NCBI RefSeq assembly: GCF_004912145.1
Contig: NZ_STGT01000005.1
Location: 410,580 to 474,579, forward strand
Source of the DNA: Peteryoungia rhizophila
GTDB taxonomy: Bacteria > Pseudomonadota > Alphaproteobacteria > Rhizobiales > Rhizobiaceae
DNA: 64,000 nucleotides
Reading direction: 5' to 3'
Numbering within the stretch: the first letter of the stretch is position 1; each line of letters opens with the position of its first letter. The position numbers and the translations under genes were made by a program. The notes beneath the pieces are model-generated. The model saw nothing but the letters and a program-made list of their open reading frames with translations. It did no database searches and had not been told where the DNA came from. Shown here in pieces: positions 43,716-52,680 of this stretch.

Positions 43716-44711
43716 CTACAGTTTTCTGAGCGCCACCGTCTCGACGAGATGATTGTCACCCTTGCGCAGGATGAGATCGGCGCGTGGCCGGGTCGGCAGG
43801 ATGTTTTCCCGCAGATTCTTCAGGTTGATATTCGTCCAGAGCCCCTCGGCGATCTCCTTGGCCTCGTCCTCGCTGATGGTCGCATAGCGATGGAAGTAGG
43901 AGTTAGGATCGCGGAACGCGGTCTGCCGCAGTTTCATGAAGCGGTCGACATACCAGCGATGGGTCGCGTTCTCATCGGCGTCGATATAGATCGAAAAATC
44001 GAAGAAGTCCGAGACCATCGGCACGATCTTGCCGTCGGCCGGAAGGTTGCGCGACTGCAAGACGTTGATGCCCTCAAAGATCAGGATATCAGGCCGGTCG
44101 ACCACGCGGTGCTCGTTCGGCAGCACATCATAGGTCAGGTGCGAATAGCTGGGCGCCTTGACGTTCGGCAGCCCCGCCTTGATCGCCGACAGAAAGCGCA
44201 ACAACGCGCCGACGTCGTAGCTTTCCGGAAAACCCTTGCGGTTGAGGATTCCGTTTTTAACCAGATGCGCATTTGGATAAAGAAAGCCGTCGGTGGTCAC
44301 GAGATCGACCTTCGGGCTGGATGGCCAACGCGCCAGAAGTTCCTTCAGCACGCGCGCGGTCGTCGATTTGCCCACGGCAACGGATCCGGCAATGCCGATG
44401 ACGAACGGCGTCTTGAAGACGTCGGAAAGGCTGAGGAAGCGGTTGCGCTGCTCGAACAACAGCTGCGACGATTCCACATGCGAAGACAACAGGCGCGAGA
44501 GCGACAGATAGATCCGCCGGACTTCATTGAGATCGATCGGGTCATCGATCGAGCGAAGCCGGTGAACCTCGTCAGCTGTCAGGGTCAGCGGCGTATCGGC
44601 GCGGAAATGCGCCCATTCTTCGGAATCGAAGAAGTGATAGGGGGAATAGCCGTTCGCCTGGAAATGGTCGAGGACGTCTGGCGTTTCGGAGTCCCGCATA
44701 GCTATCGTCAT
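43716..44711 (-). CDS. coaA: pantothenate kinase (type I)
   Basis: First and rate-limiting step of coenzyme A synthesis. The protein is 331 residues. The P-loop GIAGSVAVGKSTTARVL is near 105-121, LVTTDGFLYPNA near 137-148 has the catalytic aspartate, and ILIFEGINVLQ near 210-220 and SIYIDADE follow. Type I enzymes are inhibited by CoA. ATG 44711 overlaps the hisE stop (ATGA), so it is the last gene of the histidine run; hisE with coaA is a common rhizobial pair. Confidence 0.96.
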   Translation of the reverse strand: MTIAMRDSETPDVLDHFQANGYSPYHFFDSEEWAHFRADTPLTLTADEVHRLRSIDDPIDLNEVRRIYLSLSRLLSSHVESSQLLFEQRNRFLSLSDVFKTPFVIGIAGSVAVGKSTTARVLKELLARWPSSPKVDLVTTDGFLYPNAHLVKNGILNRKGFPESYDVGALLRFLSAIKAGLPNVKAPSYSHLTYDVLPNEHRVVDRPDILIFEGINVLQSRNLPADGKIVPMVSDFFDFSIYIDADENATHRWYVDRFMKLRQTAFRDPNSYFHRYATISEDEAKEIAEGLWTNINLKNLRENILPTRPRADLILRKGDNHLVETVALRKL

Positions 44712-45031
44712 GGATCCTGCCGACTGGCCTTCTCGCTCAGGCCTGTCTGAGCAGTCCGGCGCTCAAGTTCCTGCATTACTGCTTGTAAAGGGATGTCCGC
44801 AATTTTCAATACGACCATCAGGTGATAAAGGAGGTCCGCGCTCTCGTAGACGAGGTTCTCGCGGTCTTGTTTGACTGCCGCCATAACGGCTTCGATCGCC
44901 TCTTCACCGAGCTTCTTCGCTGCCTTGTCCTGCCCTCCGGCCACGAGCTTCGCCGTCCAGGATTCACTTGGACTTGCTTCAGCGCGGCTGGCGACGATCG
45001 CTTCAAGATCGGCGAGGGTGAAACTGCTCAT
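44708..45031 (-). CDS. hisE: phosphoribosyl-ATP pyrophosphatase
   Basis: Second step of histidine synthesis, PR-ATP to PR-AMP. The ATG at 45031 gives 107 residues; in-frame codons to 45211 lie in hisF and are rejected. The MazG-like core is visible: KKLGEEAIEAVMAAV (about 39-53) with metal-binding glutamates and ESADLLYHLMVVL (about 64-76). It is a stand-alone enzyme, not fused to hisI. It begins 17 bases after the hisF stop and overlaps coaA. Confidence 0.96.
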   Translation of the reverse strand: MSSFTLADLEAIVASRAEASPSESWTAKLVAGGQDKAAKKLGEEAIEAVMAAVKQDRENLVYESADLLYHLMVVLKIADIPLQAVMQELERRTAQTGLSEKASRQDP

Positions 45032-45047
45032 GACAAGCCTTTCCGCG

Positions 45048-45824
45048 TCAGTCGAGACGCATGGCGATTCCGGCTGCGGCCATGTGGGCCTTTGCCTCTG
45101 CAATCGAATGGGTGCCGAAGTGGAAGATCGAGGCAGCGAGCACTGCGGTCGCATGACCGTCACGAATGCCGGCGACCAGATCATCGAGATTGCCGACACC
45201 GCCGGACGCAATAACCGGCACGCGAACGCTGTCGGCGATTGTACGGGTGAGGCCGATGTCGTAACCGCTCTTCGTCCCGTCCCGGTCCATCGAAGTCACC
45301 AGCAGTTCGCCGGCGCCACGCTCGACCATCTTGATCGCAAATTCAACGGCATCGATCCCGGTCGGTTGGCGTCCGCCATGGGTGAAGATTTCCCAGCGAT
45401 CCGCTTCACCGTTAGCGGAAACCTTCTTCGCATCGATGGAGACGACGATGCACTGGTTGCCGAACTTGTCGGCGGCTTCCGCCACGAAATCGGGGTTCTT
45501 CACCGCCGCCGAATTGATCGATACCTTGTCGGCGCCGCAGAGCAGCAGCTTGCGGATATCGGCCACGGCCCGAACGCCACCGCCGACCGTCAGTGGCATG
45601 AAACAATGATCGGCGGTCTGGGCGACCACATCGAAGATCGTGTCGCGGTTGTCGGAGGATGCGGTGATGTCGAGGAAGCAGAGCTCATCGGCGCCGGCAG
45701 CGTCATAGGCCTTGGCAGCCTCGACCGGATCACCGGCATCGATCAGGTCGACGAAGTTGACGCCCTTGACGACGCGGCCGTCCTTGACGTCGAGGCAGGG
45801 GATCACGCGGGCCTTGAGTGTCAT
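45048..45824 (-). CDS. hisF: imidazole glycerol phosphate synthase subunit HisF
   Basis: Cyclase subunit that uses ammonia from HisH to make imidazole-glycerol phosphate and AICAR. The protein is 258 residues, a (beta/alpha)8 barrel with the catalytic aspartates in IPCLDVKDGRVVKG (D12) and in the second half near ELLVTSMDRDGTKSGYD (about 172-188). The phosphate loops LTVGGGVR near 80 and ASGGVG near 222 match. It is in order hisB-hisH-hisA-hisF-hisE, and starts ten bases after the hisA stop. Confidence 0.97.
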   Translation of the reverse strand: MTLKARVIPCLDVKDGRVVKGVNFVDLIDAGDPVEAAKAYDAAGADELCFLDITASSDNRDTIFDVVAQTADHCFMPLTVGGGVRAVADIRKLLLCGADKVSINSAAVKNPDFVAEAADKFGNQCIVVSIDAKKVSANGEADRWEIFTHGGRQPTGIDAVEFAIKMVERGAGELLVTSMDRDGTKSGYDIGLTRTIADSVRVPVIASGGVGNLDDLVAGIRDGHATAVLAASIFHFGTHSIAEAKAHMAAAGIAMRLD

Positions 45825-45834
45825 GGTCTTGTCC

Positions 45835-46569
45835 TCAGCCTCTCGCGGCCTTGATCAGGGCGAGCGCCTCTGCGGGGTCGATGCGCCCATCATAGAGCGC
45901 GCGACCGGAAATCGCACCTTCGAGCTTCCTCGCATCCGGTTCAAGCATGCGCTTGATGTCTTCGATCGAGGCGAGACCGCCCGACGCTATCACCGGGATC
46001 GAAACGGCCGCTGCAAGCTCCAGCGTCGAGGCCCAGTTGATACCGGTGAGGATCCCGTCGCGGTCGATGTCGGTATAGATGATCGCAGCGACTCCAGCGC
46101 CTTCGAAACGCTGGGCGAGTTCAATCACGCCGAGTTCGGAGGCTTCCGCCCAGCCTTCGACAGCAACCTTGCCGCCCTTGGCGTCGATGCCGACGGCGAC
46201 CTTACCGGGGAAGCGCTCGCAGGCTTCGATTACGAGAGCCGGATCACGCACGGCAACCGTACCGAGGATGACACGCGACAGCCCGCGCGACAGCCAGCTC
46301 TCGATATGGTCGAGCGTGCGGATGCCACCACCCAGCTGCACCGGGTTCTTCGTCGCTTTCAGGATCGCATCGGCGGCCGCGCCATTGACGCTTTCACCGG
46401 CAAAGGCGCCATTGAGATCGACGACATGCAGCCATTCGAAGCCCTGGTCTTCAAAGGCGCGCGCCTGTGCGGCCGGATCAGGGTTGTATACGGTGGCCTG
46501 GTCCATATCGCCCAGCTTGAGGCGAACGCACTGGCCGTCCTTGAGGTCGATGGCGGGAAAAAGGATCAT
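45835..46569 (-). CDS. hisA: phosphoribosylformimino-5-aminoimidazole carboxamide ribotide isomerase
   Basis: Fourth step of histidine synthesis, an isomerisation like that of TrpF. The 244-residue barrel has the first catalytic aspartate in LFPAIDLKDGQCVRL (D8) and the second in ITDIDRDG-type YTDIDRDGILTG near 165-176. ASGGLASIEDI near 200 is the phosphate loop. A separate trpF exists at 17879, so this is not the dual PriA type. It starts 17 bases after the hisH stop. Confidence 0.97.
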   Translation of the reverse strand: MILFPAIDLKDGQCVRLKLGDMDQATVYNPDPAAQARAFEDQGFEWLHVVDLNGAFAGESVNGAAADAILKATKNPVQLGGGIRTLDHIESWLSRGLSRVILGTVAVRDPALVIEACERFPGKVAVGIDAKGGKVAVEGWAEASELGVIELAQRFEGAGVAAIIYTDIDRDGILTGINWASTLELAAAVSIPVIASGGLASIEDIKRMLEPDARKLEGAISGRALYDGRIDPAEALALIKAARG

Positions 46570-46586
46570 GGGATTATCCGTGCCCT

Positions 46587-47237
46587 TCAGGGCGTCCAGG
46601 TCAGGAAATTGGCGATGAGTTTCAGGCCGAGTGCCTGGCTCTTCTCGGGATGGAATTGCGCACCCACCATGTTGTCGCGACCGACAAAGGCGGTCATTGC
46701 GCCACCATAGTCGGTCGTTGCAATCACGTCCGCGGACTTGCGCGCAGCCAGGTGATAGGAATGCACAAAATAGGCGTGCAGCCCGTCCGGTCCCGTCGGA
46801 ATACCCGAAAACAGCGGATGCGGCCGGTTGACCGTTAGAGTGTTCCAGCCGATCTGCGGGATCTTGAGGGAAGGATCCGACGGCGTCATCTCGACGACAT
46901 CGCCCTCGATCCAGCCGAAGCCGTCGGTCACCGTCTTTTCCAGACCGCGCGAGGACATGAGCTGCATGCCGACGCAGATACCGAAAAAGGGGCGGCCCTT
47001 TTTCTCGACAACGTCAGCGATCGCATCATGCATGCCGGGAACGGCATCAAGCCCCTTGCGGCAGTCGGCATAGGCACCAACACCCGGAAGTACGATCCGG
47101 TCGGCGGTGGCGACCCGGTCCGCCTTGTCAGTGAGTTCGATCTCGGTGTCGAGCCCGGCCTCGCGAGCGGCCCGTTCAAAGGCCTTGGTGGCCGAGCGTA
47201 AATTGCCCGAGCCGTAGTCGATGATAGCTACACGCAT
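46587..47237 (-). CDS. hisH: imidazole glycerol phosphate synthase glutaminase subunit HisH
   Basis: Glutamine amidotransferase partner of HisF. The protein is 216 residues. The catalytic cysteine is C88 in FFGICVGMQLM, and the histidine and glutamate are in GAQFHPEKSQ near 195-204. LPGVGAYADC near 50-59 forms the oxyanion region. The gap to hisB upstream (87 bases) holds two inverted repeats, unusual within an otherwise tight run. Confidence 0.96.
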   Translation of the reverse strand: MRVAIIDYGSGNLRSATKAFERAAREAGLDTEIELTDKADRVATADRIVLPGVGAYADCRKGLDAVPGMHDAIADVVEKKGRPFFGICVGMQLMSSRGLEKTVTDGFGWIEGDVVEMTPSDPSLKIPQIGWNTLTVNRPHPLFSGIPTGPDGLHAYFVHSYHLAARKSADVIATTDYGGAMTAFVGRDNMVGAQFHPEKSQALGLKLIANFLTWTP

Positions 47238-47260
47238 GTTGTCCAGTCCTTTCTGCTCGA

Positions 47261-47316
47261 CGGTTCGGCTTCAACGTCCGAACCGGAGCAAGGTGGCAGT
47301 TTCCCCCATGGGGGAA
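47261..47316. repeat. two inverted repeats in the hisB-hisH gap
   Basis: CGGTTCGG (47261-47268) pairs with CCGAACCG (47278-47285), and TTCCCCCATGGGGGAA (47301-47316) is a 16-base perfect palindrome. Both fall in the 87 bases between hisB and hisH. No poly-T run follows either on the minus strand, so neither is a standard terminator. A processing or mRNA-stabilising hairpin, or a protein site, is possible. Confidence 0.6.
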
Positions 47317-47324
47317 GATGCCCC

Positions 47325-47921
47325 TTAAACCAGGGTGCCCTTGGTGGAGGGGATACGATTTGCCTGCCGCGGATCGACCTCGGTTGCCGTCCGAAGTGCG
47401 CGCGCGACCGCCTTGAAGCAGGTCTCGGCAATATGATGGTTGTTCGCGCCGTAATGGTTCAGCACATGCAGCGTGATCCCGGCATTCTGGGCGAAAGCCT
47501 GGAAGAATTCACGCACCAGTTCGGTGTCGAAGGTGCCGATCTTCGACGCGCTGAAAGCGACATTCCAGACCAGGAACGGACGGCCGGAGACGTCGATCGC
47601 CGCCTTGGTCATCGTCTCGTCCATGGCGAGATCGATCGATGCATAGCGCGTGATGCCCTTGCGGTCGCCGAGCGCCTTGGAAATCGCTTGACCGAGCGCG
47701 ATGCCCGTGTCCTCGACAGTGTGGTGATCGTCGATATGCAGGTCACCCTTCACGTCGATGTCCATGTCGATCAGAGAGTGGCGGCAGAGCTGGTCAAGCA
47801 TATGGTCAAAGAAGCCCACGCCCGTCGAAATCTTGCCCGTGCCGGTGCCGTCGATATGGACGGAAACCGAGACCGAGGTTTCGTTGGTCTTGCGGGAAAC
47901 TTCGCCTGTACGCTCTGCCAT
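47325..47921 (-). CDS. hisB: imidazoleglycerol-phosphate dehydratase
   Basis: Sixth step of histidine synthesis. The ATG at 47921 gives 198 residues, the dehydratase alone without the phosphatase domain of E. coli HisB. The metal-binding histidine clusters are clear: GVGFFDHMLDQLCRHS near 35-50, DLHIDDHHTVEDTG near 60-73, and NHYGANNHHIAE near 155-166. It is the first gene of the leftward his run; its start is 200 bases from divergent hslV, and this gap presumably holds both promoters. Codons upstream of 47921 to 48128 are not family-like. Confidence 0.96.
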   Translation of the reverse strand: MAERTGEVSRKTNETSVSVSVHIDGTGTGKISTGVGFFDHMLDQLCRHSLIDMDIDVKGDLHIDDHHTVEDTGIALGQAISKALGDRKGITRYASIDLAMDETMTKAAIDVSGRPFLVWNVAFSASKIGTFDTELVREFFQAFAQNAGITLHVLNHYGANNHHIAETCFKAVARALRTATEVDPRQANRIPSTKGTLV

Positions 47922-48121
47922 CTGGCTGCTCCATGGGGATCTCGGCCCTCCCTTATCAGCAGGTCGGTGAAATATCCAGAAGTTACATTGCGCTGCCGCA
48001 AGGCACGGCGACAGCTTTTGCCGCAGATTGCAATCGTCGAAAGCCCACTTACATAGGAACCGACAAACCGGGCCAGACAGCCCGTTCCACAAGGCCCGCA
48101 GGCGCGGGTGACAGGTGACTG

Positions 48122-48649
48122 ATGACAACGATTATTACCGTACGCAAGGACGGCAAGGTGGTGATGGCCGGTGACGGCCAGGTCAGCCTCGGCCAGACCG
48201 TGATGAAGGGCAATGCCCGCAAGGTCCGCCGCATCGGCAAGGGCGGCGATGTGATCGCAGGCTTCGCCGGCGCAACTGCCGATGCCTTCACCCTGCTCGA
48301 TCGTCTCGAAAAGAAGCTCGAGCAATATCCCGGCCAGTTGATGCGCGCCGCCGTCGAGCTCGCCAAGGACTGGCGCACCGACAAGTATCTGCGCAACCTG
48401 GAAGCCATGATGCTCGTTGCCGATAAGTCAATCACGCTCGCGATCACCGGCAACGGTGACGTGCTGGAGCCTGAGCATGGCACGATCGCCATCGGTTCCG
48501 GCGGCAACTTCGCCTATGCTGCTGCCCGCGCCCTGATGGACAGCGATCGCTCGGCCGAGGATATCGCGACACGTGCGCTGACGATCGCCGGCGAGATCTG
48601 CGTCTACACCAACAACAATATGGTGATCGAAACCCTCGACGCCGACTGA
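48122..48649 (+). CDS. hslV: ATP-dependent protease subunit HslV
   Basis: Proteolytic subunit of the HslVU (ClpYQ) protease, a proteasome-like 12-mer. The protein is 175 residues. After removal of Met1 the N-terminal threonine (T2, with T3 next) is the nucleophile; the pattern TIITVRKDGKVVMAGDGQVS (3-22) is typical, including K near 34. NGDVLEPEHGTIAIGSGGNF near 117-136 is a family motif. It is followed by hslU after 68 bases, and the pair is usually under heat-shock sigma control; I could not fix a clear RpoH promoter upstream. Confidence 0.96.
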   Translation: MTTIITVRKDGKVVMAGDGQVSLGQTVMKGNARKVRRIGKGGDVIAGFAGATADAFTLLDRLEKKLEQYPGQLMRAAVELAKDWRTDKYLRNLEAMMLVADKSITLAITGNGDVLEPEHGTIAIGSGGNFAYAAARALMDSDRSAEDIATRALTIAGEICVYTNNNMVIETLDAD

Positions 48650-48717
48650 CGGCTGCCGAAAACGTCCCCCCGCAAGCGACGATGCGCGGTTCCGCGGCAT
48701 CGTGAGGAGCAAGCTGA

Positions 48718-50025
48718 ATGACCAATTTCTCTCCGCGCGAGATCGTTTCCGAGCTCGACCGCCACATCATCGGCCAGCATGACGCCAAGCGTGCGGTCGC
48801 GATCGCTTTGCGCAATCGCTGGCGCCGCCAGCAGCTCTCGGAAGATCTCCGTGACGAGGTCATGCCGAAGAACATCCTGATGATCGGCCCGACCGGTGTC
48901 GGCAAGACGGAGATTTCCCGTCGCCTGGCCAAGCTCGCCGGTGCGCCCTTCATCAAGGTCGAAGCCACCAAGTTCACCGAAGTCGGCTACGTCGGCCGCG
49001 ACGTCGAGCAGATCATCCGTGATCTGGTGGAGATCGGCATCGCGCTCATACGCGATAAGAAGCGGCAGGAAGTGCAGGCCAAGGCTCATGCGCTCGCCGA
49101 GGAACGTGTGCTTGACGCCCTGGTCGGCGCCACAGCGTCGCCGGCCACACGAGACAGCTTCCGCAAGAAGCTGCGCAGCGGCGAGTTAGACGACAAGGAA
49201 ATCGACATCGAGGTCGCCGACAGCGGCTCCGGTTCGCCCGGTTTTGAAGTCCCCGGCATGCCCGGTGCCAATATCGGCATCCTCAACCTGTCGGAAATGT
49301 TCGGTAAGGCCATGGGCAACCGCACCAAGAAGGTCCGGACCACCGTCAAGGCATCCTATGGCGACCTGATCCGTGACGAGTCGGACAAGCTCATCGACAA
49401 TGAAGTCATCCAGCGGGAAGCACTGCGGTCTGTCGAGAATGACGGCATCGTCTTCCTCGACGAAATCGACAAGATCGCCGCCCGCGAGGGCGCAATGGGC
49501 GCCGGCGTATCGCGTGAGGGCGTGCAGCGCGACCTCTTGCCACTCGTCGAAGGCACGACCGTTGCGACCAAGTATGGGCCGGTGAAGACCGACCATATTC
49601 TCTTTATCGCATCGGGAGCGTTCCACGTCTCCAAGCCCTCCGACCTTCTGCCGGAACTCCAGGGTCGTCTGCCGATCCGGGTCGAGCTGAAGCCGCTGAC
49701 CAAGGAGGATTTCCGCCGAATCCTGACGGAGACCGAGGCGAGCCTGATCCGTCAGTACAAGGCGCTGATGGCCACCGAAGAGATGGATCTCGACTTTACC
49801 GAAGATGCGATCGATGCCCTTGCCGACGTCGCAGTCCAGCTGAACGAAACGGTCGAGAACATCGGAGCCCGCCGTCTCCAGACGGTCATGGAGCGGGTCT
49901 TGGATGAGATATCCTTCCATGCACCGGATCGTGGCGGTTCGGCCGTGATGATCGACTCGGCCTATGTTCAGCAGCACGTCGGCGATCTCGCCGCCAATAC
50001 CGACCTCAGCCGATACATCCTGTGA
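48718..50025 (+). CDS. hslU: HslU ATPase subunit of the HslVU protease
   Basis: AAA+ unfoldase that feeds substrates to HslV. The protein is 435 residues. The N-terminal IVSELDRHIIGQHDAKRAVA is typical. Walker A GPTGVGKTE (58-66), the intermediate I domain (about 105-245), Walker B GIVFLDEIDKIA near 242-253, and the sensor region GARRLQTVMERVLDEISF near 380-397 follow. The terminal LSRYIL peptide, which inserts in HslV to open its active sites, is intact. Confidence 0.97.
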   Translation: MTNFSPREIVSELDRHIIGQHDAKRAVAIALRNRWRRQQLSEDLRDEVMPKNILMIGPTGVGKTEISRRLAKLAGAPFIKVEATKFTEVGYVGRDVEQIIRDLVEIGIALIRDKKRQEVQAKAHALAEERVLDALVGATASPATRDSFRKKLRSGELDDKEIDIEVADSGSGSPGFEVPGMPGANIGILNLSEMFGKAMGNRTKKVRTTVKASYGDLIRDESDKLIDNEVIQREALRSVENDGIVFLDEIDKIAAREGAMGAGVSREGVQRDLLPLVEGTTVATKYGPVKTDHILFIASGAFHVSKPSDLLPELQGRLPIRVELKPLTKEDFRRILTETEASLIRQYKALMATEEMDLDFTEDAIDALADVAVQLNETVENIGARRLQTVMERVLDEISFHAPDRGGSAVMIDSAYVQQHVGDLAANTDLSRYIL

Positions 50026-50189
50026 TCTTTGTGCATCTATGGGTCGCTTTCACCCCGGACGTGCCGGGAAAGTGAAAGCGTCCCGTATCGACAATACAGG
50101 CAGGCCTTATGTAAGGAGTGCCGCTGTCGGGTGTCGGCCACCATGCGTCGCCAATCCGTTCGAGGACAAATGTCCGGGGGCCGCGCATC

Positions 50190-51140
50190 GTGCTGAACAT
50201 CACCAGGATCATCATCGTCGCATTGGGTCTGTCCGGGCTCGCTCCCGCAGTGGCCCTCGCTGCCGACAAGGTGCCGTCGGGTAATCGAAACATCGAGCAA
50301 CCGGCCATTCCCGGCGCTTCGGTGCGACGCACCAAGGCGGGCAAGACCAGCTTTGACGTGAAGTACGAGAAGGTTCGCGATCTCCTGCGCACGGACTCTG
50401 CGCTCGTTGGCAAGATCAAGAAGACCGCCTCCGCCTATGGCATCGCACCCATTCATATGGTCGGGGCGATCGTCGGTGAGCACACTTATAATGTCGACGC
50501 CTATGACAGCCTGCAGAGCTATTACGTCAAGGCTGCGTCCTATGCAGGCAACAGCTTCCGCTTCGGCTATAAGGACGAGAGCATCTCCGCCTTCGTTAGC
50601 CGGCCGGAATTTGCCGAATGCAACGGCTTCTCGGACTCCTATCGCCTGTGGACCTGTCGGGAAAATGTCTGGGAGGACAGCTTCCGCGGAAAGTCGGTTG
50701 GTGGTGTATCCTACCCCAACAATCGCTTCAGCGCCGTCTTCTTCCAGCCCTTCTATGCGGGCCAGACATTCGGTCTGGGTCAGATCAATCCCCTCACGGC
50801 ATTGATGCTGTCGGATCTGGTGCATCAAAAATCCGGCTATCGGAAGCTCGACGAAAATGATGCGGCAGACGTGTACAAGGCGATCATGGATCCAGACATA
50901 TCGCTCGCCTTCATGGCGGCCGTGATCCGCAAGTCCATCGACGATTACCGCCAGATCGCCGATGTCGACATCTCGGGCAATCCGGGCCTGACCGCCACGC
51001 TCTTCAACATCGGTGGTTCGCAGCAGCGTGCGCAGGCACTCGCATCCAGGCGCGCGAGCGGTGCGGCGAATTGGCCGGAAGAGAACTATTACGGCTGGCT
51101 GATCAACGATCGGCTGGACGAGCTTGAGGCCCTGCTCTAA
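50190..51140 (+). CDS. exported DUF1402 protein with lysozyme-like motifs
   Basis: A 316-residue protein of the DUF1402 family, found in Rhizobiales, of unknown function. The GTG at 50190, preceded by GGGGG, gives a clear signal peptide (about 1-24, IIIVALGLSGLAPAVALA, cut after ALA). A longer reading from GTG 50118 would bury it. The mature part has VGAIVGEHTYN (E97) and, about 100 residues on, FGLGQINPLTA (194-204). A catalytic-type glutamate followed by a G-x-x-Q-I-N-P element is the pattern of SLT-type lytic transglycosylases, so a cell-wall role is a reasonable guess. Cysteines C144 and C156 could pair. Confidence 0.78.
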   Translation: MLNITRIIIVALGLSGLAPAVALAADKVPSGNRNIEQPAIPGASVRRTKAGKTSFDVKYEKVRDLLRTDSALVGKIKKTASAYGIAPIHMVGAIVGEHTYNVDAYDSLQSYYVKAASYAGNSFRFGYKDESISAFVSRPEFAECNGFSDSYRLWTCRENVWEDSFRGKSVGGVSYPNNRFSAVFFQPFYAGQTFGLGQINPLTALMLSDLVHQKSGYRKLDENDAADVYKAIMDPDISLAFMAAVIRKSIDDYRQIADVDISGNPGLTATLFNIGGSQQRAQALASRRASGAANWPEENYYGWLINDRLDELEALL

Positions 51141-51178
51141 CTCCTAAGGGGGCGTCGAAGCCCTCGAAGGAGCATGAC

Positions 51179-52582
51179 ATGGACGCCAGTCTGCGGAAAT
51201 CGACCTTTGAGCCGCCGGCACCGGTGCCGCGGACAATCCCGCCCAGCCGGCTTGAAATCATCCGAACGGTCCTGCGCAACCCGCTCGAACTCTGGGGACA
51301 GCCGTCCTACACATGGCCCTGGATCGTCACGCGCTTCTTCGGCCAGACCACGGTCATCGCCAATGATCCAGGCCTCATCCGGCATGTGCTCGTCGACAAC
51401 GCGTCGAATTACGAGATGTCCGAGATTCGACAGCTCGTGCTGCGTCCCATTCTGCGCGACGGTCTGCTGACTGCAGAAGGTCCGGTCTGGAAACGCTCGC
51501 GAAAGGCCATGGCGCCGGTTTTCACTCCTCGCCATGCGCGCGGCTTTGCGCGCCAGATGCGCGAACAGAGCGAGCTTTTTCTCGATCGCTATCAATCGGA
51601 CGGGCAGGCTGTTGTTCGTGACGTCGCCGTCGACATGACCGAACTCACCTACGCCATCCTCTCCGAAACCCTTTTCTCGGGCGGCATCATCTCCGAACAG
51701 GGCGATTTCGCGAGGGATGTCGACGATCTCCTGCACAGCATGGGACGGATCGATCCTCTGGACTTGTTGAAAGCTCCAAAATGGATCCCGCGCCTGACGC
51801 GAATTCGGGGCCTTGGTGTTCTTCGCAAGTTCCGCGAGCTGGTGCGCCGGACGATGGATCATCGCCGTGCAATCATCAATACGGAGCGCGAAAAGGCGCC
51901 GGACGACTTCCTCACGCTTCTGCTTGAACTTGAGGGTCCCGACGGACTGACCTCGGAGGAAATCGAAGACAATATCCTGACCTTCATCGGGGCCGGCCAC
52001 GAGACGACGGCGCGGGCGCTCGCCTGGACGCTCTACTGCGTCGCCCATTGCCCTGACGTCCGGGATGCAATGGAGCGCGAAATCGATACCGTCATCGCTA
52101 CCGGAGCCGATCCCGTCGAATGGCTCGACCAGATGCCGCATGTGCGGGCTTCCTTCGAGGAAGCCATGCGGCTCTATCCGCCGGCGCCCTCGATCAACCG
52201 TGATGCAATCGCCGACGACCGCTACACGGCGCCCAACGGCGAAGTGGTGGAGATCGCTAAAGGCGCAACTGTCCTCGTCATGCCGTGGACGCTGCATCGC
52301 CACGAACTTTACTGGGACAAGCCGAGGGTGTTCGATCCCTCCCGCTTCCTGCCCGGCGAACGAGAAAAGATCGGCCGCTTTCAGTATCTGCCTTTCGGGG
52401 CAGGACCGCGAGTCTGCATAGGCGCCACCTTCGCGCTGCAGGAGGCCGTCATTGCGCTTGCCGTACTCATGCAGAGCTACCGCTTTGAGACGACACCGCA
52501 GACGAAACCCTGGCCCGTTCAGAAACTCACAACCCAGCCGGCCGGCGGGCTTCCGATGCGGATCATGCCGCGCAAGCCGTAA
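51179..52582 (+). CDS. cytochrome P450
   Basis: A 467-residue soluble P450 monooxygenase. The heme-binding loop FGAGPRVCIGATFA has the ligand cysteine C413. The oxygen-activation I-helix motif AGHETTARALAW is near 270, and the ExxR motif is EEAMRLYPPAPS near 327. No membrane anchor is seen at the N-terminus. No ferredoxin or reductase gene is next to it, so partners must be elsewhere. The closest families (CYP102-like fatty acid or CYP4-like) cannot be told apart by eye. It follows the DUF1402 gene by 38 bases and has GAAGGAG as its ribosome site. Substrate unknown. Confidence 0.88.
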   Translation: MDASLRKSTFEPPAPVPRTIPPSRLEIIRTVLRNPLELWGQPSYTWPWIVTRFFGQTTVIANDPGLIRHVLVDNASNYEMSEIRQLVLRPILRDGLLTAEGPVWKRSRKAMAPVFTPRHARGFARQMREQSELFLDRYQSDGQAVVRDVAVDMTELTYAILSETLFSGGIISEQGDFARDVDDLLHSMGRIDPLDLLKAPKWIPRLTRIRGLGVLRKFRELVRRTMDHRRAIINTEREKAPDDFLTLLLELEGPDGLTSEEIEDNILTFIGAGHETTARALAWTLYCVAHCPDVRDAMEREIDTVIATGADPVEWLDQMPHVRASFEEAMRLYPPAPSINRDAIADDRYTAPNGEVVEIAKGATVLVMPWTLHRHELYWDKPRVFDPSRFLPGEREKIGRFQYLPFGAGPRVCIGATFALQEAVIALAVLMQSYRFETTPQTKPWPVQKLTTQPAGGLPMRIMPRKP

Positions 52583-52680
52583 AGCGGCGCCATCCTGCCG
52601 CTCCTTCGCTGGAAATCGGGCAGACGCCTGTGCCATAAGGGATGCATCGCCATCCAGGCGGGCACTATGGGGAAGACTGC

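Noticed and set aside
47922..48121. Heat-shock (RpoH) promoter before hslV
   Set aside because: Expected from biology, but no good pair of -35 and -10 elements at correct spacing could be read by eye.
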